DNA from: Malania oleifera
Taxonomy: Eukaryota; Streptophyta; Magnoliopsida; Santalales; Ximeniaceae
NCBI RefSeq assembly: GCF_029873635.1
Contig: NC_080422.1
Coordinates: 4,816,001 to 4,880,000 of the forward strand
Direction of reading: 5' to 3'
DNA: 64,000 bases
Each line of letters begins with the position of its first letter. Position 1 is the first letter of the stretch. Position numbers and translations under genes: made by a program. The notes under the pieces were generated by a model. That model saw only the letters and a list, made by a program, of their open reading frames with translations. It did no database searches and had not been told where the DNA came from. Of this stretch, positions 11,750 to 24,439 are shown piece after piece.

Positions 11750-12689
11750 TGTTTTAATGCTAACAAACAAGTGGAACTTAATATTTTTGGTTGAGTAATG
11801 TTATTTTAGGGCTCACATATGTGAAAGTAAGGTCAAAGTGCCCACAAGGATCAAATGAAGCTTATATTCTCAAGGAACATGATCATATAAAGCTTAAAGA
11901 ATACTTAAAGGCATGGATGATATATTAAAGCTTTGCGACTATGAGAGGATGAACTTGATATTAAAGCATGAAGAAAGAGCCAAGATAAAGCATGAAGACT
12001 TAAGTGTTTAAGAATGCCAAAAATCTAAGAAGTCTTTATGTAAGTACTTCATTTGATTTTAATATGGATACAAGAAGCTCTTAGGTCAATTTCTTGGACC
12101 TAGATACCTTTTAAAATACTTGGAAAATATTTTTATAAAGTGAAAAAATATTTCAAAAAGGTTGAAATTATTTTTGGAATGAAAAACATCAAAAAGAGGT
12201 TTTTCCAAATGCTGTCATTTTTTCTACATTCGCATTGAGGTGCATTTTTATCTATCAAAAATTCCTTATTTTAAAAAGTGTTCAACATTAAAGTTGTAGG
12301 ATTTTCTATTACCTTTCTTTGGACACCAAAAACACCTAATTTGGAGTTTCATAGAAAAAGTTATAACCAAAATATTGAATGAGGGTTGAAGTTGTCAAGT
12401 TTTTGTTTTTTTTTTTTCCCTAAGGAGGCAGTGTACCCTCAGAAGACTGAACTTCAAGTTCAGACGTCCAAACCCAGCACTTTAGAAGATTGAACTTCAA
12501 TTCAATCTTCTAACCCTGTTTCTAGATTTAATTTTTTAATGTTTTAAGCAACTTCAGAAAACTGAACTCGATAGTTCGGTCGTCTGAACACTGTTAACGG
12601 ACATATTTTTTTAAAGTTTTTAAGTTCAAACTTTCATTTCTTGTGCTCCAAACTTTCTATAAACTTGGAAAACACTCTGCTGAATTAGG
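11750..12689 (+). repeat. Copia-type LTR-like segment, plus strand, cut by another LTR
   Basis: It begins TGTTTTAATGCTAACAAACA, the kind of start seen in large plant Copia LTRs (from memory, SIRE-like; not checked). It carries palindromic stretches at about 12435-12600 (for example AGATTGAACTTCAATTCAATCT), and then TCTATAAACT near 12655 as a possible TATA box. It stops at 12690 where a second LTR-like segment begins. Family assignment is an inference. Confidence 0.45.
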
Positions 12690-14410
12690 TGTAATCCCAA
12701 AAGGAGAGGTGAATTGGGTATTTTAAAATTTGTTGAATCTATTTTACCACTTAATCCCTACTTGTATATTTAGCAATGAGTTCTTATTACTCAATTAATT
12801 GTGTGCAATGTTATTCAACCTACACATGCAATACAAAAAATTTAAATGTAGTGCTGAAAGTAAAGAGTAAAGGGAAGAAAGAAGACAAACGCAGTTTTTA
12901 CGAGATTCGGCCAACTCGGCCTACGTCCTCGCCTTGAGCAACCACTCAAGGAATTCACTAAAATCCCTATTGCTTAAATTGGGACGGAGCTTCCCTTACA
13001 ATCCGCTACTTACAAAAGGCACAGCTCCCTCCTACTCCGCTGCTTGCAAGAGATACAACTCTCTCCTCAAACCCCGGTTCACACACCGAACCGTGTATAC
13101 AATAGAATCTATAAAAATGCTCAAAAATGCTTCCAAACAAAAGCTTGTGAGTACAATTAAAATTCCTAATACATTAACATATGATATAACCTTAAGCTCA
13201 TAATGTATGAAATGATATAATCGTTTATGTATGATATGTAACACACAAATCCTTTTTTATCAAATCTCCCAAAAATGTTTGTATGAATCAATACTTTGAA
13301 GAAACTTAGGTTAAATCTTTGAATTCCAAAATAGCTTTGAAGATTGCAAAGATTTGACACACAGTTTGTCAAAAACAATATTTCTCTCAAGAGTTCAATC
13401 TCAATGTGATCTTGGTAATAATGACTTAATGTGTGTATATATATATGTATGTATCTCTAAGATGATAATGCCAAAATCAACAAACTTAATATTTGATTTT
13501 CATAAAATATCCTTCAATATGTATATAGATAGTTATGCACTTCTAAGGATATAGGTATATTCAAATAGTTTAGATGTATTCAAAAATATCAGCTTTAAAC
13601 TAAGAATACACTTGAATAAAGAAACTTTAATCAATGGTCAAATACAAAACTTTCTCAAGTACTGAGTTTGTCAAAAAACAATCTTTATATGAATGTGAAA
13701 ACTCAATATCAAGTTTCTTTAAAGATGTCAAAATAGATGGTGATATGAGATTCTCTAACAAAACTCAATGTAATAACCAAACCTCAAACCAAGTTGAAGC
13801 ACAAGATGTATAATAGAGATCCCTTTAGATTTTTTGAGGTGATTTTCCCAAAGATGATGTGTAGAAACTAGAGCATAGGCAAACGTACAACAATTAGCTC
13901 AAGTATCTCAGTTTTCTTTTCAACAAGATGTGTTCTTCACTTTACGTTGATCTTCTTATGTTTTGCTTACGTACTAGGGTTTAGATAATCAGTATTTATA
14001 GTGTCTTACCCTTAGAATTGATCTCAACCGTTGGATCAAAAGATAGCTCGTGTGTTTACACAATAAAAATTAATTTTTAATCTTTCCAGCAAGTTTAGAC
14101 GACTGAGGTCAGGGGCCCAGGTGACCGAAGTCACTTTTATCCTTCGAAAAAATAGCCTGGACGTAGGGTTAGACGACAGAGGTCAAGGGTTAGACGGCCG
14201 AAGTGTCGAGTTTAGACGATCGAGGTCAAGGTTCAGTCTCAAAGCGTGGACGTAAACTTGGTGCCGAACCACGTTAATATAATTGCTTGCAATCTTGCCA
14301 AGAGTTTTATTTTGTAGAGAAAGACCAAATACGTGAAAGAGCTTATTTACCCCTCTTTTGACTCTATAACTAGGCCGACAAATTAAACCTAACCGGGACC
14401 AAGTCACAAA
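12690..14410 (-). repeat. Copia-type LTR-like segment, minus strand
   Basis: It starts TGTAATCCCAAAAGGAGAGG and shares its opening and general order with the segment at 39218-41246. On the minus strand a TATA box (complement of TATTTATA at 13993-14000) is preceded by an array of GACGACTGAGGTC-type motifs (14095-14225), which sets the orientation. The right end is not sharply defined. No internal coding region is attached, so it is likely a solo LTR or a fragment. Confidence 0.45.
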
Positions 14411-14983
14411 AGATTGATTATCACATTATTTTAGAAACTTTTTGTCATTTGTCATCTAATTTTTGATTTGTTATCTCAAACTTTTTGACTTGTAATTTTG
14501 AAAATCTTGAGATTGTATTTGGGAGTATGAATTTCAGACATCAAATTTGGATTTATAAATTTGGGCAAAACTCACATTAATTTGATATTAAATTTATCTA
14601 AATTTAAACAAATTTAAATTTAAAATCTAAACTTTAAATTTCTAACGTTATTGTCATTCCTTTTATAGAATAAGTAGATGTTGCCATGTGATATCCACTT
14701 TTTATTAAAAGTTCTGTTTCTATTCGCGTGACATTTTCTCTTCAAAGGAATCATGAGAATCTAGAAATCATGGTCATTGGTTTCTTATATCATACCATTA
14801 GCATTGCTTTCAATTTTTATCTCCTATGTTAATTTTTTTATTAATAAATATTTAATTATATGTTATTTAATGATCACTTAAATAGTAAATTCAAGACTCT
14901 TATAATTAAAATATTAAGATTTGAGTTTTGAAACTATTAGTTTTATTTTAAAAAAATATTGATTATACCAAAAAAAAAAATTA
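14411..14983. other. AT-rich spacer, nothing recognised
   Basis: Low-complexity AT-rich DNA between the LTR-like segment and the Copia element. No coding frame and no clear repeat family. Confidence 0.5.
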
Positions 14984-14988
14984 ACTAC

Positions 14989-15557
14989 TGTTATGAATGA
15001 CAGATGGCTAGTTTATAAATGATAGCTGCAAGCTGCCAATAATAGTGGCTGCCACTTGAAAGAAAAAAAAAAATCGTACATGTGTTGTGAATGAAGTGAT
15101 GACTGTCCCCTTTGTCTCCCTCTCACATCACTCCCATGTTTTCTTCCATTCGTCTCCCTCTTCTCTCCCTCTCTTAATTCCACTCAATTATTTTTCCTCT
15201 CTCCTCCAATGACTATGTAAGGAGGAGTAGACGCAGAGAAGAATGTATGCACAAGATAAGTAGAAGTGAGCAAAGAGCATAGTGCAGGAAGAAAAACACA
15301 CAGAAACTGAGAAAAGAAAGAAAGAAGAAAAAAGAGTGAGATATTTTATATAAGGTAAGATAGTGGGAAATTTGTATAAACCTAGATGCATGTTGTAATT
15401 CCTCTTAACATAGTGGATTACTGATATCATCCGCCTGTCAAGTAGGTATAAACCGAACCACGTAAATCCGGTCTCACTTCTTATTTATTTTTTTGCTTGT
15501 CTTCATTACTTTCTGCTTATCCCCGTTTATTATTAATTCATGTATTAATTTATAACA
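14989..15557 (+). repeat. 5' LTR of the Copia element
   Basis: It starts TGTTATGAATGACAG and ends TATAACA. A possible TATA box is GACTATGTAAGG near 15211-15222; the 3' LTR has GACTATATAAGG at the same place. It is about 120 bp longer than the 3' LTR because of an extra segment around 15256-15385. Confidence 0.85.
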
Positions 15558-15931
15558 CGTTAATAGCATGATGTTCTACCCAACTGATATATTTATACAT
15601 ATACCGCCTTAATGGACGGTTTTATTTTTGTTTATTAATACCGCCTCAATGGCAGATTTTATTTCTATACTGCCTATATAAATATATATTACCAATCTCC
15701 GGAAGATATGGTAAAATAGTCCTCCTAAAGAGACTATATATTTAATCTTCCAAAGAGATAAGTCTCTTGAAGAGACAATATATTTAATCTCCAAAAGAGA
15801 TAGTAATTATTTACCTCTTAAAGAGGGAATATTTTTAATCTTCCAAAAAAAAATATTATATTACTACTTTTGTATTATTTCAGTTAGTATGTTTCGCTTT
15901 TCTAAATCGCTTTATTATTGTTAATTTATTT

Positions 15932-18900
15932 AGATGTCAAGCCTAAGCAAAGTTGAGTTTGTTTCCCTTAACATCAAAGGCAACAATTATCTCTCATGGA
16001 TTGTTGATGTAGAAATTCATTTAAATACAATGAATTTAGGAAATACAATATTAGATGGAAATATCGCATCCCTGTAGGATTGCGCTAAAGTCATGATCTT
16101 TATCCGACATCATTTAGAAGAAGAATTGAAAACGGAATACCTCATTGTTAAAGACTCACTCGTCTTATGGAGAAATTTAAAGGATATGTTTGACAATAAA
16201 AAAATAGTGATTTTACCAAAAACTCGATATAAATGGTTGCACCTAAGGTTGTAAGATTTTAAAATTGTCAGCGAATATAACTCAGCTCTACATAAAATTT
16301 GCTCGAAACTAAAGTTATGTGGAGAAACTATTACTGATGAAGACATGTTAGAAAAAACTTTTATTAATCTCCATCCCACTAATGTGCTCCTGCAGCAACA
16401 ATATAGGGAAAGAAAATTTACTAAATTTTCCAAACTTATATCATGTCTTCTTGTCGCTGAACAAAATAACAAACTTTTGATAAGAAATCACCAACCCGTC
16501 CAACTAGTTCAACTCCATTCTCTGAAGTGAATGTAAACACATCTCGTGGTCGAGGGCGAGGCCACAGGAATGATTGTGGATATGGTCGCAGCTGTGGTCA
16601 AAATAATTATTGGCATTGACGTGAGGTAACAAAGCCCCAGAAGAGGGATGACCGCCAGAAGAGAGATGGCCCCCAGACGTGGGCAAATGGTTAGAATCAG
16701 CGACCCAAACACTGTGAAACTAAATGTTACAGATGCGAAGGAAAAGGTCATTGGTCGCGTACCTATCATACGCCTAGACACTTAGATTTATTTCAAGCAT
16801 CCATAAAAGAAAAGGAAAAAAGTAAAGAAGTTGAAAAAATTTTGCTGATAATATTGTTCCAATGGACCTTGATACTGAATAGTCCAACTATGTGTATCTT
16901 GATGTTGCTGATTTCCTTATAAATCTAGAAGAAAATAATGATGTAATATTTTAGGATATATATAGTAAGTAATATTGTATTTTGATAAATTTCTGCTATT
17001 ACCAATTATAGTAATGAGTTTTTAAAATATTTGTTGTAGTGTAAATTGTCTTAAAGCTTTGAGCAAGTCTAAGATGTCAATGGAAGAAGTTTGTTTAGAT
17101 GACAGTGCTACAACACACACAATTTTTCGAGATAGAAAATATTTTCATTATTTGAAAATATCATCAACAGATGTTAATACAATATCTCAGTCTACAAATT
17201 TGATTGAAGGCTCCGGAAGAGCTAATATAAAGTTACCCAATGGTACTTTATTACAAATCAATGAAGTTTTATATTCTAGCAAATTCAGAACAAATATGTT
17301 AAGCTTTAAAGATTTAAGATTCAATGGGTATCATATTGAAACCACAAATGAAGGCAGTAAAGAATTTCTTTACATTACTTCCATTATTTCTAGGAAGAAA
17401 CAAATTTTGGAAAAGCTTCCAATATTATCTTCTGGACTATATTATACAAAGATTAAAGCGGTTGAATCTGTAACACCCCGACCCTCTATGTGGGCTCGGA
17501 GTGCTTACTAATTCATTCATTTACCTGCTAGTCGACATTCTAATATCAGTCATGCAGCGAAAAACATAAATATAATCTTCAAACAAACATAATATCAGAG
17601 TTTTCTACTCCTATCTATATATCATAATAAACCATGCATCCACTTGTATTCACATATGTATATATCTCCAAAACATAACCTACACTTCCAGTATTCACAA
17701 CGACCCATTTCGTAGAAAACGTAAAACATAAAACATAAAATATAAAATATAAAATATATACATCCCAAAATATCATCAAAATTATACCCTTTTTTTTTTT
17801 TCTCAAAAATGCTATAATAACTTGAGATCTCTAAGCTCGATCTCATAGAGGTCCTGAAAAAGATAGGTTCATATTCGAGTGAGACACATCTCAGCAAGGG
17901 AAGAAACAATATATTAAAATAACGTGTGGCTAACATGAGTTTATATAACAACATAATATTTAACATTTGAAAATCGTTAACATAATTTTTGAAATCATTA
18001 TCTAACCCTAATAAATCACATGCAAAAGATTTAACCCACTAGATTACCCAAGGATAGGGGTGATTACCCGCCCATACAAGTAGCACCCATCTACTATGAT
18101 ATATTTGACAATCTGAAAGTCACTACTGAAGCATATTAGGTCACTCACCTTACTCAGTAAGCCCTCTAGTGTTAGATTGATCTCATACTCACACAGTTCA
18201 AACAAACGTTTACCAACGAAGGCCTTAAGGATAGGAAAATCTACCCGCCCATACAAGTTTGTTCCCTCTGCCCTAGTGCGTTATGCAGTCTACTGCTACA
18301 TCTGATACTACTAGCACACTTGCCTTTCTCAGCAAGCCCTCGGGCGAAGAGTATGTCCCGCCCCAGTTGTAACATATTCTATTAGCATAAATACTTCTAA
18401 TATCATAATACATTATTCTTTCTGTCATTATTCAACCATTCATATATGTTCATGTTCATAGTTTTAACATTTCATTTCATTTCACTTTAAGTGACTCTTT
18501 CCTATTTACATCGTTTACATTTCACATTTCATTCCATTGTCATTTCATTGTCATTTATTTCCATTTTCATTTCATTCACTCGTACTACAGCTGCTTTTTA
18601 GTTTTCATCAGTTATTTCATATAGAAATGCGCCAGAATCTGCTAACACGGCTCCTTTCAGCTGTCATCAGTTAGTCCACATAAAAATGCTCTAGAATCTG
18701 CTAACACAACTCTTTTCAACTGTCTTACATTTACTTGGTTGCATTAACATACACAAACACCATAGTTCATATCATATTTCATTCTCAATGCATTACTTAC
18801 TTAGCCTGCATCTCATACATTTAACATATATTTGCACAGAACTTACATTTACGCATGTTACACAATTTAGCAATAAAATTCATACATTGCCTGTAAAATA

Positions 18901-21900
18901 AGTCAACCAACATTTAACGTTTATATATGGAAAATACCTTTCATTTCTTACATAATTATCCTGAAAATATTTTCCACTTTCATTAGTTCATTTTCGCATA
19001 TATGTATCTAATAAATAGCCTTAAATTAGGAAAAACATAATTTAAATGGTTGGCATTTTAAACTCATACCGAAACATACACATATATAACACAATTCATT
19101 TTCCATTAAACTCATAAAAATTCTGGTTTAATATATATTTTCCCCTTACCTAGCTTCCTGAACTACGCCGGCAATCCCAAAAAATGCCTGTGGCGCTCAC
19201 CCGAACCTTGAATCAAAAATCCTAGTTTCATTAAATTAACCCTAAATAAAATACTATTTTAATATTTCCTAGGGTCATAAATTCCAAATAAATAGTTATA
19301 CCCTCAAATATAACCAATTTATCTAATTTCCCAAATCTCACTCTCGCTTTTGAGTGGAGCCTCGAAAATCCAAATTGAAAATTTACTCCAGCCAAAATGA
19401 TGACAATCGCGACTAGGATGCCATGATGGTGCTCGATCGTCGATTTGGCTGAAGATCTAAGGAGAAATTGAGTAAATTGGAAAAAGTTACCTTACCCCAA
19501 GAATGATACCTATGCCGCTCCCACGACAAATCTGCTATAGTAGAAATGTCGGTGGCGGAGGTAGGAATCCAACGGTACCTTCTGTTTTTCGATCAGCACT
19601 CGTTAGGCCAACGAAATTGAGAAGAGAGAGGAGTAAGACAGAGGAGGTGATGAGAAGTGAGAGAGGCTGAGAGAGGTGTAGGAATGAAGAATTCAATTTG
19701 AAATTTGATTCTAGATGGCTTCCTAAAAAAGCATTAAGTAACTACATATCTTATTTCAATATGTTTTTTTTCCTTATCATACAATTCATTTTACTTGTTA
19801 ATTTAATTAATTAATTTAATAATATTTAATTAATTGATTGATTAATAATTTTAATTAAATTTTTTTTCTGGGTTATTACAGAATCATATAATATTTTGCA
19901 CCAGAAGTGCAATGACCCAGAGTTATTTACACTTTGGCATGATCGTCTTGGACATCCTGGAGATGTAATGATCATTGAGAACTCGTATGGTCATCCACTA
20001 AAGAACCAGAAGATTCTTTTGTCTAAAGATTTCATGTGTACTGCCTACTCTTAAGGGAAATTAATTGTCAAACCATCTGTTTCGAAAGTAAATTTTGAGT
20101 CACCCAGTTTCTTACAAAGAATTCAATGTGATATATGTGGACCAATACATCCATTATCTGGACCATTTAGATATTTTATGGTTTTAATTGATGCATCTAC
20201 TAGATGGTCACATGTTTCTTTGCTTTCTACTCAAAATGTTGCTTTTGCTAAACTTCTTTCTCAACTGATTAGATTATGAGCTTATTTTCTTGATTATCTA
20301 ATTAAATCGATTTGTATGGATAATGCTGGTGAGTTTATATCCCAAACTTTTAATAACTACATGTCACTTGGAATAGATGTTGAACATCCCGTTGCTCATA
20401 CCCATACACAAATTGGTTTAACCGAATCTTTTATTAAGAGACTTCAACTTATTGCTAGACCTATGATTATAAGAACCAAATTGCCCATATCTGTGTTGGG
20501 GATATGTTATTTTTCATGCTGCACGTTTAGTTCATATAAGACCAACTGCTTATAATAATCTTTCACCCATATTTCTTATTTAAGAACTTTTGGTTGTACA
20601 ATATATGTTCCTATTACCCCTCCTCAAAGAACTAAAATGGGTCCTCAACGTAATCTTCGTATCTATGTTGGTTTTGAATCTCCTTCTATTATTAGATATC
20701 TTAAACTTTTAATGGGTAATTTGTTTAAAGCACGGTTTCAAGATTGTCATTTTGATGAAATGGTATTCCCTGCATTAGGGGGAACAAAATTAGTGCTTGA
20801 AGCACAACATGAAATCACATGGAATTCCATGAGTTTATCTCATTTAGATTCTCATACAAATCAATGTAAACTTGAAGTTCAAAAGATTATACATTTGCAA
20901 GGGATTGCAAATCAGTTACCTGATTCTTTTGCAAATACCAAGGCAATACTAAAATCTCATATACCTGCTGCAAATATTCCAACATGTATTGATGTCCCTG
21001 AAGAATAATAACCGCCTAATAAATCTAAGCTGCTAGTTAAATGTGGAAAGCCTATTGGTGCAAAAGATAAGACTCCTAGAACAAGAAAATTGAAATCTAT
21101 AAATGCTCCAGAAGAGGTTACAGAGGTAAGTAATCCAATCAACATTCACAAACCCATTTCTCGTTAAAATGAAACCCCTTTATAGAATCTCTTGAAGAGA
21201 AATCTCCTCTTGAAGAGGAATCTTTTGAAGATAAAACTCATGAAGAGACATCCCTTGAAAAGGGACAGGTATGTGGAAATAATAATAAGTTCTCAATACA
21301 TTACACAGGAGAAATTTGGAATAGAAATAAAGTTATTGTCAATAATACATTTGCATATGTAGTAGCTACTGACATTACCAGAAGTAATGAGAATCCTAAT
21401 CCAAAATCTGTGGATGAATGTCGATATAGAAGTGATTGGCCAAAATGGAAAAAGGCTATCACATCAGAAATAAACTCTCTTTTAAAAAAAGAAGTTTTTG
21501 GACCTGTAGTCCAAACACCAAAAGATGTCCAACCTATTGGATACAAATGAATATTTGTGCACAAGTGAAATGAAAATAATTAAATTACTCGACATAAAGC
21601 AAGGCTTGTAGCACAAGGTTTCTCGCAGAAACCTAGAATTGATAATGAAGAGACATATTCTCTTGTAATGGATGGAATCACTTTTAGATTCCTAATAGGC
21701 CTAGCAGTCGCTAAACGACTGAGCATACGTTTTATGGACGTAGTAACAGCATACCTATATGGATCGTTGGATAGTGAAATTTATATGAAAATCCTTGAAA
21801 GATTTGAATTGCCTGAAGCAAAACCTAGTAATTTATATTCAGTCAAACTCAAACGTTCCTTATATGGATTAAAGCAATCTGAGCGCATGTGGTACAATCG

Positions 21901-23010
21901 ATTAAGTGAGTACCTAGTGAAAGAAGGATTCATAAACAATCCAATTTGTCCATGCGTTTTTATTAAAAGATCAGAATCAAGATTCAATATAATTGTTGTT
22001 TATGTTGATGATTTGAATTTAGTTGGGACTCCTGAAGAGCTCACTAAAGCTACTAATTATTTAATGACAGAATTTGAGATAAAAGATTTAGGAAAGACAA
22101 AATATTGTCTTGGCCTACAGATTGAACATTTAAATGGAAAAATTTTTGTTCATCAATCTAAATATACCGAAAAGGTATTGAAGCAATTCTATATGGATAA
22201 AGTTCATCTCTTGGGATCTTCAATGATGGTGCAATCACTTGATGTTAAGAAAGATTCATTTTGACCTTGTGATGAGGGTGAAGAATTACTTAGTCCTAAA
22301 GTACCATATATAAGTGCTATCGGTTCTTTGATGCATCTGGAAAATTGTATAAGACGTGACATTGCATTTTCTGTGAATCTACTAGCAAGATATAACTTTG
22401 CTCCTACTCGAAGACATTGTAATGGAATTAAATACATTCTATGTTATTTGAGAGGTACATCTGATTTGGGTCTATTTTACTCATTTAATTCCAAATCTCA
22501 ACTAGTAGGATATGGAGATGCTGGATATCTATCTTATCCTTACAATGCTAAATCTCAAAGTGGATATGTATTTCTTTATGAAAAAACTGCTATATCTTGG
22601 AAATCAGTGAAGCAAACGATTACAACAACATCCTCCAATCATTCTAAAGTACTAACTATTCATGAAACTAGTAGAGAATGTGTGTGGTTCATATCAATGA
22701 TTTCTCATAATCAAGAAAATTGTGGTCTTCAAACAATCAAAAATATTCCAATAGTTTTGTATGAAGACAACGCCGCATGTATAGCTCAAATGAGAGGAGG
22801 ATACATAAAGGGTGACAGAACAAAACATATCTCTATGAAATTCTTCTATACACATGAACTCCAGAAGAATGGTGATATAGATGTACAACAGATCCGATCA
22901 AGTGATAATCTAGCAGATTTATTCACCAAGGCTTTGCCAACAAGAACATTCAAGAGACTGGTACATCTTATTGGAATGAGACATCATAAAGAACTTAACA
23001 GTATAAGTTA
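15932..23010 (+). pseudogene. Decayed gag-pol remains of the Copia element
   Basis: Recognisable parts: gag from about 15932, zinc knuckle CYRCEGKGHWSR near 16728, protease around 17060-17460 (DDSATTHTIFRD), integrase about 19910-20560, reverse transcriptase about 21600-22270 (YVDDLNLVGT), and RNase H about 22330-23010 (YEDNAACIAQMRGG). The coding DNA is interrupted by the solo LTR and carries many breaks. It is a fossil, not a host gene. Confidence 0.88.
17469..19880 (-). repeat. Solo Gypsy-type LTR inside the Copia element (2.4 kb)
   Basis: It starts TGTAACACCCCGACC and ends GGGTTATTACA, flanked by a perfect TSD, GAATC (17464-17468 and 19881-19885). Copia coding resumes directly after the right TSD. 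The order of boxes (GAGTGAGACACATCTCAGCAAG, CATTTCATT-rich zone at about 18460-18590) matches the other minus-strand LTRs, so it is read as minus. It belongs to a different subfamily: it lacks the TCGTCGACGA array. Confidence 0.92.
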
Positions 23011-23036
23011 ATATATGAGTGACAGCCAAGGGAGAG

Positions 23037-23487
23037 TGTTATGAATGACAGGCATTTGGCAGTTTATAAATGATAGCTGCCAGCTGCCAATAATAGTGGC
23101 TGCCACTTGAAAGAAAAAATAAAAACAAAAATCTTACCTGTGTTGGGAATGAAGTGATGGCTATCCCCTTTGCCTCCCTCTCACATCACTCCCATGTCTT
23201 CCTCAATTTGTTTCCCTCTTCTCTCCCTCTCTCAATTCCACTTAATTATTTTTCCTCTGCTCCTCCAACGACTATATAAGGAGGAGCAGACGTAGAGAAG
23301 AATGTATGCACAAGAATACATGTTGTAATTCTTCTTAGCATAGTGGATTACTGATATCATCCGCCCATGGAGTAGGTATAAATCGAACCACGTAAATTCA
23401 GTCTCACTTCTTATTTATTTTTTTGTTTGTCTTCATTACTTTCTGCTTATCCCCATTTATTATTAATTCCTGTATTATTTTATAACC
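23037..23487 (+). repeat. 3' LTR of the Copia element
   Basis: It starts TGTTATGAATGACAG and ends just before ACTAC at 23488. It aligns with the 5' LTR along its whole length apart from one missing segment of about 120 bp and scattered differences. It contains GACTATATAAGG near 23270, the probable LTR TATA box. It lies about 370 bp upstream of the NHL gene start codon. Confidence 0.88.
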
Positions 23488-23492
23488 ACTAC

Positions 23493-23860
23493 CACACATT
23501 ATTATTTTTCTCTTATCTTCTTTATTATCATTTAAGTCTGCTAATTTTTTTTTTCAATTAATAAGCCTAAGCTTATACCAAAAAGAAAACAAATAAATTG
23601 TGAAGACCACAAACAAACAAGGAAACAATAGTTTCCCTATGAGAACAAAATCTAAATAAAAAACAACAAAAGAAATTTGAGAAAGTCTTCCTTTCACACC
23701 TGTCTCTGTCTCCAAACATGTCCTTTCACTTTCCCTCCCTGCCCCACCCCTTTCCCTCTTCTTATTTAATCCCAAAACTGTAACCAAACACTCTGACTTT
23801 CCTCTCTCTCTCTCTCTCTCCGCAAATTTCATCTGCAAATTTAAGCTTCACAGAGCAGCC
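23493..23860 (+). promoter_or_regulatory. Promoter and 5' UTR region of the NHL gene
   Basis: This is the whole interval between the Copia TSD and the NHL start codon. It holds a weak TATA-like TTATTTAAT at 23762-23770 and a CT-repeat at 23801-23821, a common plant 5' leader feature. Any promoter elements further upstream have been separated from the gene by the Copia insertion. Confidence 0.45.
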
Positions 23861-24439
23861 ATGAGCAAGCCTCAGAGACCGCCGTCGGGCCGCATGAACC
23901 TCGCGTCCTGCGTAGTAGCCACCGTCTTCTTAGCCTTCGTCGTCATCCTCATTCTCATTGTCTATTTCACCCTCTTCAAGCCCAAAGACCCAAAGATCGC
24001 TGTCAACGCTGTACAGCTCCCGGCCTTTACCGTCACCAACGGCACCGTCAATTTCACCTTCTCGCAGTACGTCTCCGTCAGAAACCCCAACCGCGCCGTC
24101 TTCTCCCACTACGACAGCACTTTCCAGCTCCTCTACTCCGGCAGCCAGGTCGGCCTCATGTTCGTCCCCGCCGGCCAGATCGACGCCGGCCGCACCCAGT
24201 ACGTAGCCGCCACCTTCTCCGTCCAGTCCTTCCCCTTGGCCCCTCCCGCGGCCGCCGCGGCCATCGACGGCGGCGTCAGCGGTTTCCAGGTGGGACCCAC
24301 GCTGGAATTCGAGTCACGGATGCAGATGGCGGGCAGGGTTAGGGTTTTGCCCATCTTCACGCATCATGTGGAAGCCAAAGCTAACTGTATAGTCGTCATT
24401 GCCGTCACTGATGGATCTGTGTTAGGGTTTCATTGCTAA
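23861..24439 (+). CDS. NDR1/HIN1-like (NHL) LEA-2 family membrane protein, 192 aa
   Basis: A single-exon gene for a 192-residue protein of the plant LEA-2/NHL family, small membrane-anchored proteins linked in some members to defence and stress signalling. Seen here: a short basic N-terminus (residues 1-14), one strongly hydrophobic segment at about 15-39 (ending LILIVYFTLF), then a LEA-2 type beta-rich domain at about 55-180 with the family-typical NPNRAVFSHYDS motif near 75-86 and hydrophobic strands to the end (SVLGFHC). The length is normal for the family. The start is the first ATG in the frame, in a good context (GCAGCCATGAGC). The coding region is much more GC-rich than its surroundings, as expected for an active host gene. 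It has no breaks. Topology is probably type II with the LEA-2 domain outside the cytosol. The exact member and role are not determined. Confidence 0.93.
   Translation: MSKPQRPPSGRMNLASCVVATVFLAFVVILILIVYFTLFKPKDPKIAVNAVQLPAFTVTNGTVNFTFSQYVSVRNPNRAVFSHYDSTFQLLYSGSQVGLMFVPAGQIDAGRTQYVAATFSVQSFPLAPPAAAAAIDGGVSGFQVGPTLEFESRMQMAGRVRVLPIFTHHVEAKANCIVVIAVTDGSVLGFHC

Larger units (their letters stand above)
14989..23487 (+). mobile_element. Ty1/Copia element, broken, with both LTRs and a TSD
   Basis: A plus-strand Copia element bounded by a perfect 5-bp TSD, ACTAC (14984-14988 and 23488-23492). LTRs are 14989-15557 and 23037-23487; both start TGTTATGAATGACAG. A polypurine tract (AAGGGAGAG, about 23028-23036) precedes the 3' LTR. 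Internal order is gag, protease, integrase, reverse transcriptase, RNase H, which is the Copia order. A 2.4-kb Gypsy-type solo LTR (17469-19880) is inserted within it. It is broken, with roughly ten or more breaks. The LTRs are clearly diverged, so it is of middle to old age. Confidence 0.92.

Noticed and set aside
24133-24360. Open frames on other strands and frames within the NHL gene
   Set aside because: They are shadows of the GC-rich NHL coding region, with no family resemblance.
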